NCBI GenBank assembly: GCA_028280415.1
Contig: JANQLV010000051.1
Coordinates: 124,001 to 188,000 of the forward strand
Reading direction: 5' to 3'
DNA: 64,000 nucleotides
Source: Saprospiraceae bacterium
GTDB taxonomy: Bacteria; Bacteroidota; Bacteroidia; Chitinophagales; Saprospiraceae
Of the stretch, positions 1 through 8,335 are shown piece by piece. The notes beneath the pieces are model-generated. The model did not search any database. It was not told the DNA's origin and saw only the letters and a list, made by a program, of their open reading frames with translations. A program made the translations under genes and the position numbers. Numbering within the stretch: the first letter of the stretch is position 1; every line of letters begins with the position of its first letter.

Positions 1-815
1 GAAATTCGGGGAGCAAAATTATCAATTTTTAAGCCCGCTTTAAGTCCGGCGCGAATGTATTCCAGTCCATCTGCCAAGGTATAAGCCAGTTCTATATCTG
101 CCGGTGCACCCGCTTCATGCATATGATACCCGCTGACACTGATCGAATTAAAACGGGGCATGTTCTTAGCAGTATATTCGAAAATATCCGAAATGATTCT
201 AATAGAGGGTTCCGGAGGGTAGATATAAGTATTCCTGACCATGAATTCTTTAAGGATATCATTTTGGATCGTCCCGCTTAATTGTGCCTGCTCTACTCCT
301 TGCTCTTCGGCGGCTACAATATAAAAAGCCATGATCGGAATAACGGCCCCGTTCATCGTCATCGAAACCGACATTTTATCCAGCGGTATCTGATCGAAAA
401 GAATCTTCATATCTTCCACCGAATCAATCGCAACCCCTGCTTTCCCTACATCTCCCGGCACTCTGGGATGATCACTATCGTAGCCGCGATGAGTGGCCAG
501 ATCAAAAGCAACGGATAAGCCTTTTTGCCCATCCGCCAGATTTCGGCGATAAAAAGCATTACTCTCTTCGGCAGTAGAAAAACCGGCATACTGGCGTATC
601 GTCCAGGGGCGTACCGCGTACATAGAACTGTAAGGACCTCGCAAATAAGGGGGAATACCTGCTACAAAATCGAGATGTTGCAGTTTTTCTATATCCGATT
701 TTGAATACCGGGATTTGATTATAATCTCTTCCGGACTCTGCCAGCTTTTTTTCGGGCTTTCCGGATCGGAAACTGTATTTTTTAGTTTTATTGTTGAAAA
801 GTCAGGACGTTTCAT
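1..815 (-). CDS. mutB: methylmalonyl-CoA mutase large subunit, N-terminal part (runs off window)
   Basis: This is the catalytic large subunit of B12-dependent methylmalonyl-CoA mutase, which interconverts (R)-methylmalonyl-CoA and succinyl-CoA. About 271 of the usual ~700 residues are visible, all from the substrate-binding TIM barrel; the C-terminal cobalamin domain lies outside the window. Diagnostic strings are [36 protein letters not shown] and [12 protein letters not shown]. The ATG at 815 is the first start before the conserved region and gives the usual N-terminus ([11 protein letters not shown]). In many Bacteroidota the small subunit gene mutA lies directly upstream; here a TonB-like gene lies upstream on the same strand about 180 bp away, so mutB appears to be separately transcribed. 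Confidence 0.95.
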   Translation of the reverse strand, partial: MKRPDFSTIKLKNTVSDPESPKKSWQSPEEIIIKSRYSKSDIEKLQHLDFVAGIPPYLRGPYSSMYAVRPWTIRQYAGFSTAEESNAFYRRNLADGQKGLSVAFDLATHRGYDSDHPRVPGDVGKAGVAIDSVEDMKILFDQIPLDKMSVSMTMNGAVIPIMAFYIVAAEEQGVEQAQLSGTIQNDILKEFMVRNTYIYPPEPSIRIISDIFEYTAKNMPRFNSISVSGYHMHEAGAPADIELAYTLADGLEYIRAGLKAGLKIDNFAPRI

Positions 816-906
816 AGCATAAAGATAAGCAAGAAATATAAATACAGCCAAAGCAGAATTGCTCATTATATAATGATTTTAAATATGCCGTCATCCAATA
901 AGAAAA

Positions 907-934
907 GGACGCCTCTACAGTGAGAGAACGCCCC
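907..934 (-). terminator. candidate terminator after the TonB-like gene
   Basis: On the minus strand an imperfect stem (GGGCG..CTCT paired with AGAG..CGTCC, one internal loop and one G-T pair) is followed by CCTTTTCTT. It lies between the TonB-like stop (997) and the mutB start (815), where a terminator is expected. The stem is imperfect, so support is modest. Confidence 0.4.
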
Positions 935-996
935 TTTCCAGTCGTCGAAAAACTACCGTTGTAATTCTTTATGCAGCTCTAGAATTGCCCCTATAA

Positions 997-1755
997 TTAT
1001 TTGAGTTTGAATTTTACGGGTAGATTAAACTGTACTCGTACATTTCGTCCCTGTTGTCTGCCCGGTATCCAAATCGGCATTTTTTTGACTACCCGCATCA
1101 CTTCTGCACCACAACCACCTCCAATTTCCCGGAGTACTTTCATACTACTTATCGAACCATCTTTTTCTACCACAAAAGACAGGACCACTGTTCCTTCGAT
1201 ATTATTTTCTTTTGCTAAAGCAGGATATCTCACCTCTTTGTAGATAAAATCGAGCATTGCCTTATCAGAACATGCTTTAAGCTCGGTTTCGGTCATTGCA
1301 TTCTCGTCACAGCCAGGAAAACGGGGCATTTCTTCTACTATTAAAAAAAGATCCGGTACTTTCTCTTCCCTTTCTTTGGGTTTAAATACCGGTTTCGGAG
1401 GTTCACTTGGAGCAGTAACAGGTGAAGGTTCTGGTGGGCCGGGATTTAATATCACCGGCTCTTTGATGGGCTCCGGTTTGGGTTCCGGATCAAAAATGAT
1501 ATCATCTTCAACAAAGTTATCGGTTGATTTTAAAACCGGAGGTGGTGGCAATTTTTTCTCCTTATGCACGGTACGTTGCACTTCTTCCAGAATATCTTTT
1601 TCCACTTCTTCTCTCTCGGCGACATAATCTTTATTAAAATCATCATAAACGGTATAGTTAAAAGCCATCACCGTCAGGCCAAGCGAAATAATAAATCCCA
1701 GTTTTAAGTAAATACTTCTGTTTTTGTTTAATCTTGAAATATCCGGTCGATCCAT
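997..1755 (-). CDS. TonB-family energy transducer
   Basis: A TonB-type protein that would carry energy from an ExbB/ExbD motor in the inner membrane to outer-membrane transporters. From the ATG at 1755 it has 252 residues: about 15 cytoplasmic residues, one membrane helix (LKLGFIISLGLTVMAF), a periplasmic proline-rich linker with Pro-Glu/Pro-Lys pairs, and a C-terminal TonB domain (YPALAKENNIEGTVVLSFVV, ending VQFNLPVKFKLK). The frame stays open to ATGs at 1830 and 1905, which would add 25 or 50 basic residues. I prefer 1755 because it puts the helix at the usual distance from the start, but neither alternative is excluded. No exbB or exbD is nearby. Confidence 0.88.
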   Translation of the reverse strand: MDRPDISRLNKNRSIYLKLGFIISLGLTVMAFNYTVYDDFNKDYVAEREEVEKDILEEVQRTVHKEKKLPPPPVLKSTDNFVEDDIIFDPEPKPEPIKEPVILNPGPPEPSPVTAPSEPPKPVFKPKEREEKVPDLFLIVEEMPRFPGCDENAMTETELKACSDKAMLDFIYKEVRYPALAKENNIEGTVVLSFVVEKDGSISSMKVLREIGGGCGAEVMRVVKKMPIWIPGRQQGRNVRVQFNLPVKFKLK

Positions 1756-2010
1756 AATAATTTTTTTATACTGTGAAAAATGCTCCAGGCCGGCAGCGAG
1801 CAAATTGCTGCGGCTAAGAGAGTAAGCCATTATAGTTTTTCGAGAACCTGGTTTGAAAAGCTTTCGAAAATATAGATGTGAATGTTTTCGTTTTTGGTGT
1901 GTCATAAGCAGATATAGAAAAACGGTCTAAAAGAGGGGATGAAGGATTTTGCTTTATATTCTTGAAAAGCCTAATTTTGCATTTCTAATAAAAGAACTAA
2001 AACAATTGCA

Positions 2011-3252
2011 TTGATAGAGTTTTCAAGATTTCAATTAGAGAATGGCTTGCGGGTGCTGATACACGAGGATGATAGCACTCCCATGGCCGCCGTTAATGTA
2101 TTGTATAATGTAGGTGCAAAAGATGAATCACCGGAAAAAACAGGCTTTGCTCATTTGTTCGAGCATTTGATGTTTAGCGGATCGGAAAATATTCCGGATT
2201 TTGATGTACCTATTCAACAGGCAGGCGGAGAAAACAATGCCTTTACCAATAGTGACATTACCAATTTTTACAATATTGTCCCGGTTGATAATCTGGAGAC
2301 CGTACTTTGGCTGGAATCCGACCGAATGATGGATTTGCATATTGACGAACGCAAGCTGGATATCCAGCGCAGGGTTGTCGTGGAGGAATTTAAAGAGACC
2401 TGCCTCAACCAGCCATACGGAGATGTTTGGCATCATCTGGCGGAGTTGGCTTATCAGGTACATCCTTATCGCTGGCCTACCATCGGTAAGGTCCCCGGAC
2501 ATGTTGAGGATGCTACCCTGGAAGATGTAAAAGATTTTTACGAAAAATATTATTGTCCGAGTAATGCTATTCTGGTAATTGCCGGAAAAATAAAAGCCAA
2601 GACCGTCAGGCCACTGGTCGAAAAATGGTTTGCTGACATTCCAGCCGGAAAACCTTACCAGCGTCAATTGCCAATCGAACCTCCACAAAAGGAAATACAC
2701 CAAAAGGTTCATCAATCTAATATTCCTGTGGATGCGCTTTATATTGCATTCCATATTCCAAGCCGGTTGGATAAAGATTATTATGCAGTTGATCTTCTGT
2801 CGGATGTACTTTGCAACGGAAAATCTTCCCGTTTGTATAAGCATTTGCTAAAGGAGCAAAAGCTCTTTTCGCAAATTGATGCCTACGTCACGGGGAATAT
2901 TGATCCGGGATTACTCATTATCGAAGGCCGGACTGCGGAAGGCGTATCTATAGAAAGCGCCGAAGCTGCCGTATGGAAGGAGATTGAAAGCCTTAAAACC
3001 GAAAAGATCAGCGAACAGGAATTGCAAAAATTTAAAAATAAAGTAGAAAGCACACTTGTGTTTTCCGAGTCCAGCATACTCAACAAAGCAATTAACCTTG
3101 CTTTTTTCGAATTACTGGGTGATCCTAATATCATTAATGAAGAAGTCACTTATTACCAAAAGCTGACTACGGATGATATTTATCGTATGGCTAATAAAAT
3201 TCTGATCCGCGAGAATTGTTCGGAACTGTATTATTTGAAGAAGGATAGATAG
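2011..3252 (+). CDS. M16 family zinc metallopeptidase (insulinase/PqqL type)
   Basis: A single-unit M16 peptidase of 413 residues. The inverted zinc motif HxxEH is visible as HLFEH near residues 48-52, with the third zinc ligand expected in VVVEEFKE about 75 residues later. The second half is the inactive-type M16 domain (SSRLYKHLLKEQKLF). No signal peptide is seen, so it may be cytoplasmic or function with a second M16 subunit, which is often adjacent in Bacteroidota but absent here. The only sensible start is TTG at 2011: an in-frame stop lies at 1972-1974, no ATG intervenes, and the N-terminus FQLENGLRVLIHED matches the family start. Confidence 0.93.
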   Translation: MIEFSRFQLENGLRVLIHEDDSTPMAAVNVLYNVGAKDESPEKTGFAHLFEHLMFSGSENIPDFDVPIQQAGGENNAFTNSDITNFYNIVPVDNLETVLWLESDRMMDLHIDERKLDIQRRVVVEEFKETCLNQPYGDVWHHLAELAYQVHPYRWPTIGKVPGHVEDATLEDVKDFYEKYYCPSNAILVIAGKIKAKTVRPLVEKWFADIPAGKPYQRQLPIEPPQKEIHQKVHQSNIPVDALYIAFHIPSRLDKDYYAVDLLSDVLCNGKSSRLYKHLLKEQKLFSQIDAYVTGNIDPGLLIIEGRTAEGVSIESAEAAVWKEIESLKTEKISEQELQKFKNKVESTLVFSESSILNKAINLAFFELLGDPNIINEEVTYYQKLTTDDIYRMANKILIRENCSELYYLKKDR

Positions 3253-3432
3253 TAGATGGAAATGCTTCATCAAGCCTAGGTTCATCATCCCTATGAACAA
3301 CAACGTCTGATTAGGTCAAGGTTCTTCGTATAAGGCAATTATTCAGCGTTAAAACATTTCGGAACTTTATTCGTCTTTTTAGTGAAGGAGTAGTCGGGAG
3401 AATCCTCTTTATTTTATCCAAAATACTACAAT

Positions 3433-4206
3433 ATGGAAGGTTCGATATTGGAAATTGCTAAGGCTATTTTTACGATGAACACCATCCGCTATTTCCTGAT
3501 AGCGACACCTGCTTTTCTAATTTTTTACATTTTTTTAGATAAAAAATGGCGCTTCAAAAAAATCCAGCACAAGCTGCCCAAATCGGGAGATTATAAAAGA
3601 GAAATTATTTATTCCATTCTGACCATCCTGATTTTTACAGGTGTCGGGCTAATCGTTTTTGGAACACCCTTAAAACATTATAATCTCCGTTATGATGAAA
3701 TTGCCGAATACGGCTGGGCTCACTGGTTTATTAGCATACTACTCATGATCCTGCTCCACGACACCTATTTTTACTGGACACACCGGCTAATGCATCAGCC
3801 CAGGATTTTCAAATATTTTCATCTGCTTCATCATAAATCCACCAATCCCTCTCCCTGGGCTGCTTATGCTTTTCATCCACTCGAAGGTATCGTAGAAGCT
3901 TCGGTAATTTTCCCGATTGTTTTTCTGATCCCCTTCCATAAATCGGCACTTCTTGTTTTCTTGCTTTTTATGATGGTTTATAATGTTTATGGACACTTGG
4001 GATACGAATTGTATCCGAAAGGTTTTAACAAACACATCATCGGAAGATGGTTGAATACTTCTGTCAATCACAATCAGCATCACAAACATTTTACCGGTAA
4101 TTATGGCTTATATTTCCTGTTCTGGGACAGATTAATGGGGACGATCCGAGAGGATTATGACGAAAGTTATTTAGCCATAGATCAAAAACGGAGCGCCCAT
4201 AGCTGA
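3433..4206 (+). CDS. sterol desaturase / fatty acid hydroxylase family membrane protein
   Basis: An integral-membrane di-iron oxygenase of the fatty acid hydroxylase superfamily, 257 residues. The histidine boxes are visible: HDTYFYWTHRLMH, HLLHHKS and NHNQHHKHF. Hydrophobic segments flank them, as expected for a four-helix enzyme with its active site on the cytoplasmic side. Family members hydroxylate or desaturate lipids, sterols or carotenoids; the substrate cannot be read from the sequence. It is monocistronic: the M16 gene ends 180 bp upstream and the next gene converges. Confidence 0.92.
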   Translation: MEGSILEIAKAIFTMNTIRYFLIATPAFLIFYIFLDKKWRFKKIQHKLPKSGDYKREIIYSILTILIFTGVGLIVFGTPLKHYNLRYDEIAEYGWAHWFISILLMILLHDTYFYWTHRLMHQPRIFKYFHLLHHKSTNPSPWAAYAFHPLEGIVEASVIFPIVFLIPFHKSALLVFLLFMMVYNVYGHLGYELYPKGFNKHIIGRWLNTSVNHNQHHKHFTGNYGLYFLFWDRLMGTIREDYDESYLAIDQKRSAHS

Positions 4207-4237
4207 ATGATAAGGCAGTTTTATTTATCAGCCTGTA

Positions 4238-7200
4238 TCAAAACTCCAGATTATCTACGATTTTCCAGGGGCTCAGATCATTGAAATCTATACTGAAAGT
4301 GACTCTACCCCAATAACTGTCTTTATCAGCATAGGGTATTTTCATATTGTCAGAATTAATCAATGGAAAGTAAAAGCCTATCTTTTCGTTAAAGAATTCC
4401 AGCATCAACCCGCCGCTCCACAGGAACTGATCCTGAAAAGTCGCATCCGATCCGATGCTAGTCGCATTGTCAAAATATCCAAAATCAAAATAAGGTTTAA
4501 GTGGAATTCCCAGAGGCAGACGCCCCGGTAAATCTGCCTTTAGATTACAGGACAAGATGAAATTATTACTTTGCCCGATCATATAAGGACTGCCAAAAGC
4601 ATTCTTCATGCCTCCTTCTCTGATGTTAACCTGTTGAGACCAGATACCATCCTGTTCACTCCTTCCCAAATATAAATCCTCGTAAGCATAATCATTGAAT
4701 CCCTGATGGGTAAGGGCAAAAGAGCCACGCACACTACGGTTCGAAACACTACCTGCATTCCTGTTAGAGTTTTGTAAAAAAGCGCCTCCAAAAAAGCGAA
4801 AATAAATCGCTCTGCCCGGTTTGTAAATAAAAGCATTTTTAAAGGTAAATGATGCTTTTACATAGTTCTGATCCCCTCTAAAAGATTCATAGCTCTGTTG
4901 TTCCAGCTTAAGCTGTAATCCAAAAGGATTCGGTGCCCTGGAATTCGAAAGCGTATAAGCCAGTTGATAGATTTGCGTTCCTTCGATATCATTCCCCAAA
5001 TAAACACCCATATCATCCCGGTTGGCTACTTCATCATAAATCAAAACCGCCCGGGCTTCAATTCTCTGTTTAATCGGAGAAGCATCTTTACCTCCAAATC
5101 TCAAAATCAGGCCCGGACTAATGCGATTGTATTTTAAATAATAATCGTCAATACTTATGTAATTGTAATTATATCTTTTTATTCCCAAATCAAAACTCAC
5201 CCGGCTCAGCTTATCCGATTTTGTAAAAATATTGTATTTAAAATTAGCAAGCCCTGTAAGATCATTCGTCGTAAAAGAGTACATGGGCGCAAGAGAAAAC
5301 TCAAATTTATTCGCCGGAAGGCTCGTGTTGTACAGGGCCAGGCCGAGCATCGTTTTATCATAATTGTTCCAACTGGCAATAGGCAACCAGTAAAGGCTGG
5401 TCTGCTGGGAGTTTTCGAGTCCGGTTAAAAATTTGAATTTCAAAGGTTCCACGGTTTTAAGCAAACCCCGGGTTTTAATATTATTATTCCGGCGGTCGAC
5501 CTCCAGGGTATACCTCAAGGCATCAATTACGATCTGATCATAATCTCCTTTTTCAAATTCAATGTTCTTCTCACCAGAGAATCCTTCGTACCAGTGCGTC
5601 TTCACCAAAGCTCCGTCTTTTATCCCGGATATCGGAAATGGAGAAGCAATATCTCCTTTGTTTTTAATTGTCAAGGTAAAGTTCCGGCCTTCATTAATCC
5701 CTGTGATCGCATAGTCAATTTTTCCATTAGAATGGATCATCCCATCAAACAACCAGTCCAAATCTTTATCCGTTTCTTTTTCAAAGTAATCGCGAAAATC
5801 TTCCGGTTGGGGGTGCTTGAATTTCCACTTTTGGTAAAATCCTTTCATAATGCGGTCAAACTCTTCCGTACCGAGATATTTCTCCGTCATTCTAAAAAAC
5901 TGCGCCGGTTTCTCATAGCCTCCCAGCCAATAATTGATGGGCTTGAATTCGTCGGAATGCGTCTGCGGCGCCTGATCAAGGTTACGCCTTGCCTGAAAGA
6001 GATAAGCAAGTTCGAGTTGAGATATATCTGTTGTTTTTGCTAAAAAGTCAGGTAAGATTTCAAGGTCATCTGAGTCATAATACTGCTCCGTATAGCGATG
6101 GTCATAATAAGAATTCAATCCTTCATCCATCCATACATGATCTCTTTCATTAAACGCTAAAATGCCATAAAACCAGTTATGCCCAACCTCGTGCGTAATT
6201 ACATTATCTAGTGCCTGGGCATTCCCGGAGAGACCAATTACTGTAATCATTGGATATTCCATCCCGCCTCCGGCGCTGAGTGCACTTTGTACTGCCGTCG
6301 CCTGCGGATAAGGATATTCCCCAACGTGTTCCGAATAGAATTTTACCGAACGATCCACATAATTTATAGCATCTTTCCATAGGTCAATTTCTTCGTTGGT
6401 AAACATCACCCAGGTATCTACTTGCCTTCCGGAAGCTAAAGCGACCTGGCTTTTTTGTACATAAAAGCGTTTATCCGCAAACCAGGCAAAATCGTGTACA
6501 TCTTCGGCCCGGTAATGCAGCGTTTTCATTTCAGAGCTGGACTCCGGGAATATTGATATTCGGGGCAATGTATCTAAATCCTGCAATACTTCATTCGTCC
6601 ATTTTATTTTTTCTTCTAAAAAGGCAAATTCCGCATCCCCCTGCAAAACGCCGGTCGCACCAACTACATAATTTGCAGGCAATGAAATTTTTACATCATA
6701 ATCGCCAAACTCATAGTAAAATTCTCCCATATCGAGATATGGCATCGGATGCCAGCCTTTATTATCGTATACGGCAGGTTTGGGATACCATTGGGTCATC
6801 TGATAAGACTGACCAACATGTCCGAGCCGGGAAAAAGAAGCGGGAATTTTTAGTTTAAAAGGAGTGCTGATAATGATTTTCCCGCCGGGAGGGAGTGTTT
6901 TATCTAATTGCAATAAAGCAATATCCGGATGATCAGGTAAAAAGCCCCAATTTACACTGCTACCGTCAACTCTAAAATCCAATTGGGAGTAGTTCCCCAA
7001 TTCACTATCTTTAGCAAAGTAAAAACGGGTACTCCCCTGGCGAAGCTTCTGTCGGTTGAAAGCAGATCGCCGGTTTTTGAAAGCGTTCGCCCAGAGGTGC
7101 ATATAAATCTCATTCAGTTGGTCGGGAGAGTGGTTAATATATTCCATTTCGATTGTTCCGATGAGTGTATGATCGGTATCGTTAAGATTTGCTTCTATTT

Positions 7201-7294
7201 TGACATTAACTTCCTGCTGAAAATATGGTTTTTGAGCTGTTGTAAGAGTATAGCCAAGTAGAACCAGGAGCAGACAGAGTATGTTTTCTTTCAT
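4238..7294 (-). CDS. M1 family metallopeptidase with barrel-like C-terminal half
   Basis: A secreted 1018-residue protein. The ATG at 7294 yields a clean signal peptide (MKENILCLLLVLLGYTLTTA); an upstream in-frame ATG at 7348 would add 18 residues and overlap the divergent gene. The M1 aminopeptidase core contains GGGMEY (342-347) and HEVGHNW (H368, E369, H372), with E391 in WMDEGLN, an intact HExxH-x18-E zinc site. After about residue 600 the sequence changes to alternating aromatic/polar strands with many Tyr, Phe, Asn and Gly and ends in Phe (WKIVDNLEF), as outer-membrane beta-barrels do. I infer a peptidase displayed on or anchored in the outer membrane. Confidence 0.92.
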   Translation of the reverse strand: MKENILCLLLVLLGYTLTTAQKPYFQQEVNVKIEANLNDTDHTLIGTIEMEYINHSPDQLNEIYMHLWANAFKNRRSAFNRQKLRQGSTRFYFAKDSELGNYSQLDFRVDGSSVNWGFLPDHPDIALLQLDKTLPPGGKIIISTPFKLKIPASFSRLGHVGQSYQMTQWYPKPAVYDNKGWHPMPYLDMGEFYYEFGDYDVKISLPANYVVGATGVLQGDAEFAFLEEKIKWTNEVLQDLDTLPRISIFPESSSEMKTLHYRAEDVHDFAWFADKRFYVQKSQVALASGRQVDTWVMFTNEEIDLWKDAINYVDRSVKFYSEHVGEYPYPQATAVQSALSAGGGMEYPMITVIGLSGNAQALDNVITHEVGHNWFYGILAFNERDHVWMDEGLNSYYDHRYTEQYYDSDDLEILPDFLAKTTDISQLELAYLFQARRNLDQAPQTHSDEFKPINYWLGGYEKPAQFFRMTEKYLGTEEFDRIMKGFYQKWKFKHPQPEDFRDYFEKETDKDLDWLFDGMIHSNGKIDYAITGINEGRNFTLTIKNKGDIASPFPISGIKDGALVKTHWYEGFSGEKNIEFEKGDYDQIVIDALRYTLEVDRRNNNIKTRGLLKTVEPLKFKFLTGLENSQQTSLYWLPIASWNNYDKTMLGLALYNTSLPANKFEFSLAPMYSFTTNDLTGLANFKYNIFTKSDKLSRVSFDLGIKRYNYNYISIDDYYLKYNRISPGLILRFGGKDASPIKQRIEARAVLIYDEVANRDDMGVYLGNDIEGTQIYQLAYTLSNSRAPNPFGLQLKLEQQSYESFRGDQNYVKASFTFKNAFIYKPGRAIYFRFFGGAFLQNSNRNAGSVSNRSVRGSFALTHQGFNDYAYEDLYLGRSEQDGIWSQQVNIREGGMKNAFGSPYMIGQSNNFILSCNLKADLPGRLPLGIPLKPYFDFGYFDNATSIGSDATFQDQFLWSGGLMLEFFNEKIGFYFPLINSDNMKIPYADKDSYWGRVTFSIDFNDLSPWKIVDNLEF

Positions 7295-7310
7295 TTTAAA
7301 AAAATTAGAT

Positions 7311-7901
7311 ATGAAACAATTTACGTTATATATTTTGTTTTGCTTCATTTTAAGTGCATGTTCTCAGATAGAAAGTCCAAGTCTGGAAAAACCTCCTCCT
7401 GCAGCATCTATTTCCGACATGGATTCAATGCCTTTTCCCCAATCCTGGCTCGGGAACTGGGAGGGTACGCTTCTGATTTATAAGGATAATAAAATTGTCC
7501 AGGAAGTTCCAATGGAACTGGAAATGCTCCACATGGATACCTCCGCAAATTATACCTGGGCAATCATCTATGGAGCCGATAAAGAAGCAGGTCGCAGACC
7601 TTATGAACTCGCTGTTATCGATGCCTCAAAAGGCCAGTATTTGCTCGATGAGAAAAACTCTATAAAAATTGAAAGTTATTTATTTGATAATAAACTGATG
7701 AGCTGGTATGAGGTAATGGGAAATCAGATTTTGAGTATTCAGGAAAAGCGAGGAAAACAGATGATTTTTGAAATTATTTTTGGAAGTGCCGAGCCGGTGA
7801 GTACTACTGGAAATCAGCAATTTCAGGGAGAAGATATTCCGGCAGTAAATACTTTTCCAATAAAAGGTTACCAAAAAGCAGTGTTGACAAAAAAGGAATA
7901 A
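7311..7901 (+). CDS. predicted lipoprotein of unknown function
   Basis: A 196-residue protein from the ATG at 7311 with a lipoprotein signal (MKQFTLYILFCFILSAC; lipobox LSAC, lipidated Cys about residue 17). The mature part starts with a short Pro/Ser linker followed by what looks like a small beta-sheet domain (SWLGNWEGTLLIYKDN, VPMELEMLHM), reminiscent of lipocalin-like folds, but no family is recognised. It is divergent from the M1 peptidase with start codons only 16 bp apart. An in-frame ATG at 7281 would spoil the signal peptide and overlap the neighbour. Confidence 0.8.
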   Translation: MKQFTLYILFCFILSACSQIESPSLEKPPPAASISDMDSMPFPQSWLGNWEGTLLIYKDNKIVQEVPMELEMLHMDTSANYTWAIIYGADKEAGRRPYELAVIDASKGQYLLDEKNSIKIESYLFDNKLMSWYEVMGNQILSIQEKRGKQMIFEIIFGSAEPVSTTGNQQFQGEDIPAVNTFPIKGYQKAVLTKKE

Positions 7902-7908
7902 TCTCTAT

Positions 7909-8025
7909 AAAAAAACCTTGTCGAGAGAGTAAACCCGACAAGGCAACAAGACTATGGACACCCTATGACTGTTCTTTTAGAACCTAACCCATAGATTGTT
8001 TAGGACACCGAAATGACCTTAAACA
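7909..8025 (-). ncRNA. candidate small structured RNA with own promoter and terminator
   Basis: A minus-strand unit of about 115 nt in the 434-bp gap between the lipoprotein gene and galE. From the 5' end it can form (i) a stem between 8017-8024 and 7998-8004 (GTTTAAGG with CCTAAAC, one bulge), (ii) an outer stem 7989-7994/7952-7957 (CTATGG with CCATAG) enclosing hairpin 7971-7983 (GTTCT-AAA-AGAAC), and (iii) a terminator hairpin ending in seven U. The word GGTGTCC occurs twice. It has no open frame of note. A promoter lies at the right distance upstream. I do not recognise an RNA family; three tandem hairpins argue against 6S RNA. A long galE 3' end is the alternative. Confidence 0.6.
7916..7943 (-). 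terminator. intrinsic terminator of the candidate sRNA
   Basis: Perfect 8-bp stem CCTTGTCG/CGACAAGG (7916-7923 and 7936-7943) with a 12-nt loop, followed on the minus strand by seven T (7915-7909). It points left, so it ends transcripts coming from the right, not the lipoprotein mRNA. Confidence 0.85.
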
Positions 8026-8031
8026 AAGATG

Positions 8032-8063
8032 CAAAAATTCGTACTATTAAACAAGAAAACAAA
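8032..8063 (-). promoter_or_regulatory. Bacteroidota-type promoter for the candidate sRNA
   Basis: On the minus strand TTTG (8063-8060), 20 nt, then AATTTTTG (8039-8032). This matches the Bacteroidota consensus TTTG-N19-21-TAnnTTTG at all but one fixed base, and places transcription start near 8025. The rest of the gap (8064-8335) is AT-rich and shows nothing I can name. Confidence 0.6.
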
Positions 8064-8335
8064 CTGTTATCCCTTAAAAGCGACCCTTCTTCCAAATTAA
8101 CAAACAGTTATATATAAAAAAACAAAATAATAATTTGTTAACTTGTTCAAAAAATAACTTAAAAAGGTAGCGCATTTTTTGAAAACATACTGTTGTTTCA
8201 GGGACAAAATATCAGCTTTTTAAAGCGAAAGATGACATAAACCAGGGCTTTTAAAAGGTATAAAGTCCAGGACAGAAGGTAAAGGCTTTAGCCTATTTTT
8301 ATCTAAAAGTTACATCTTTTTAAATATCCCGAAAA

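Noticed and set aside
1376-1627. A Gly/Ser-rich plus-strand frame.
   Set aside because: It is the antisense of the proline-rich TonB linker.
1756-1905. The 50-residue N-terminal extension of the TonB-like protein.
   Set aside because: It is basic, lacks family similarity and precedes a start that places the membrane helix correctly; kept as an alternative only.
2128-2844. A 238-codon frame opposite the M16 peptidase gene.
   Set aside because: It lies fully inside a well-supported gene, has low-complexity membrane-like composition caused by the antisense frame, and shows no family motif.
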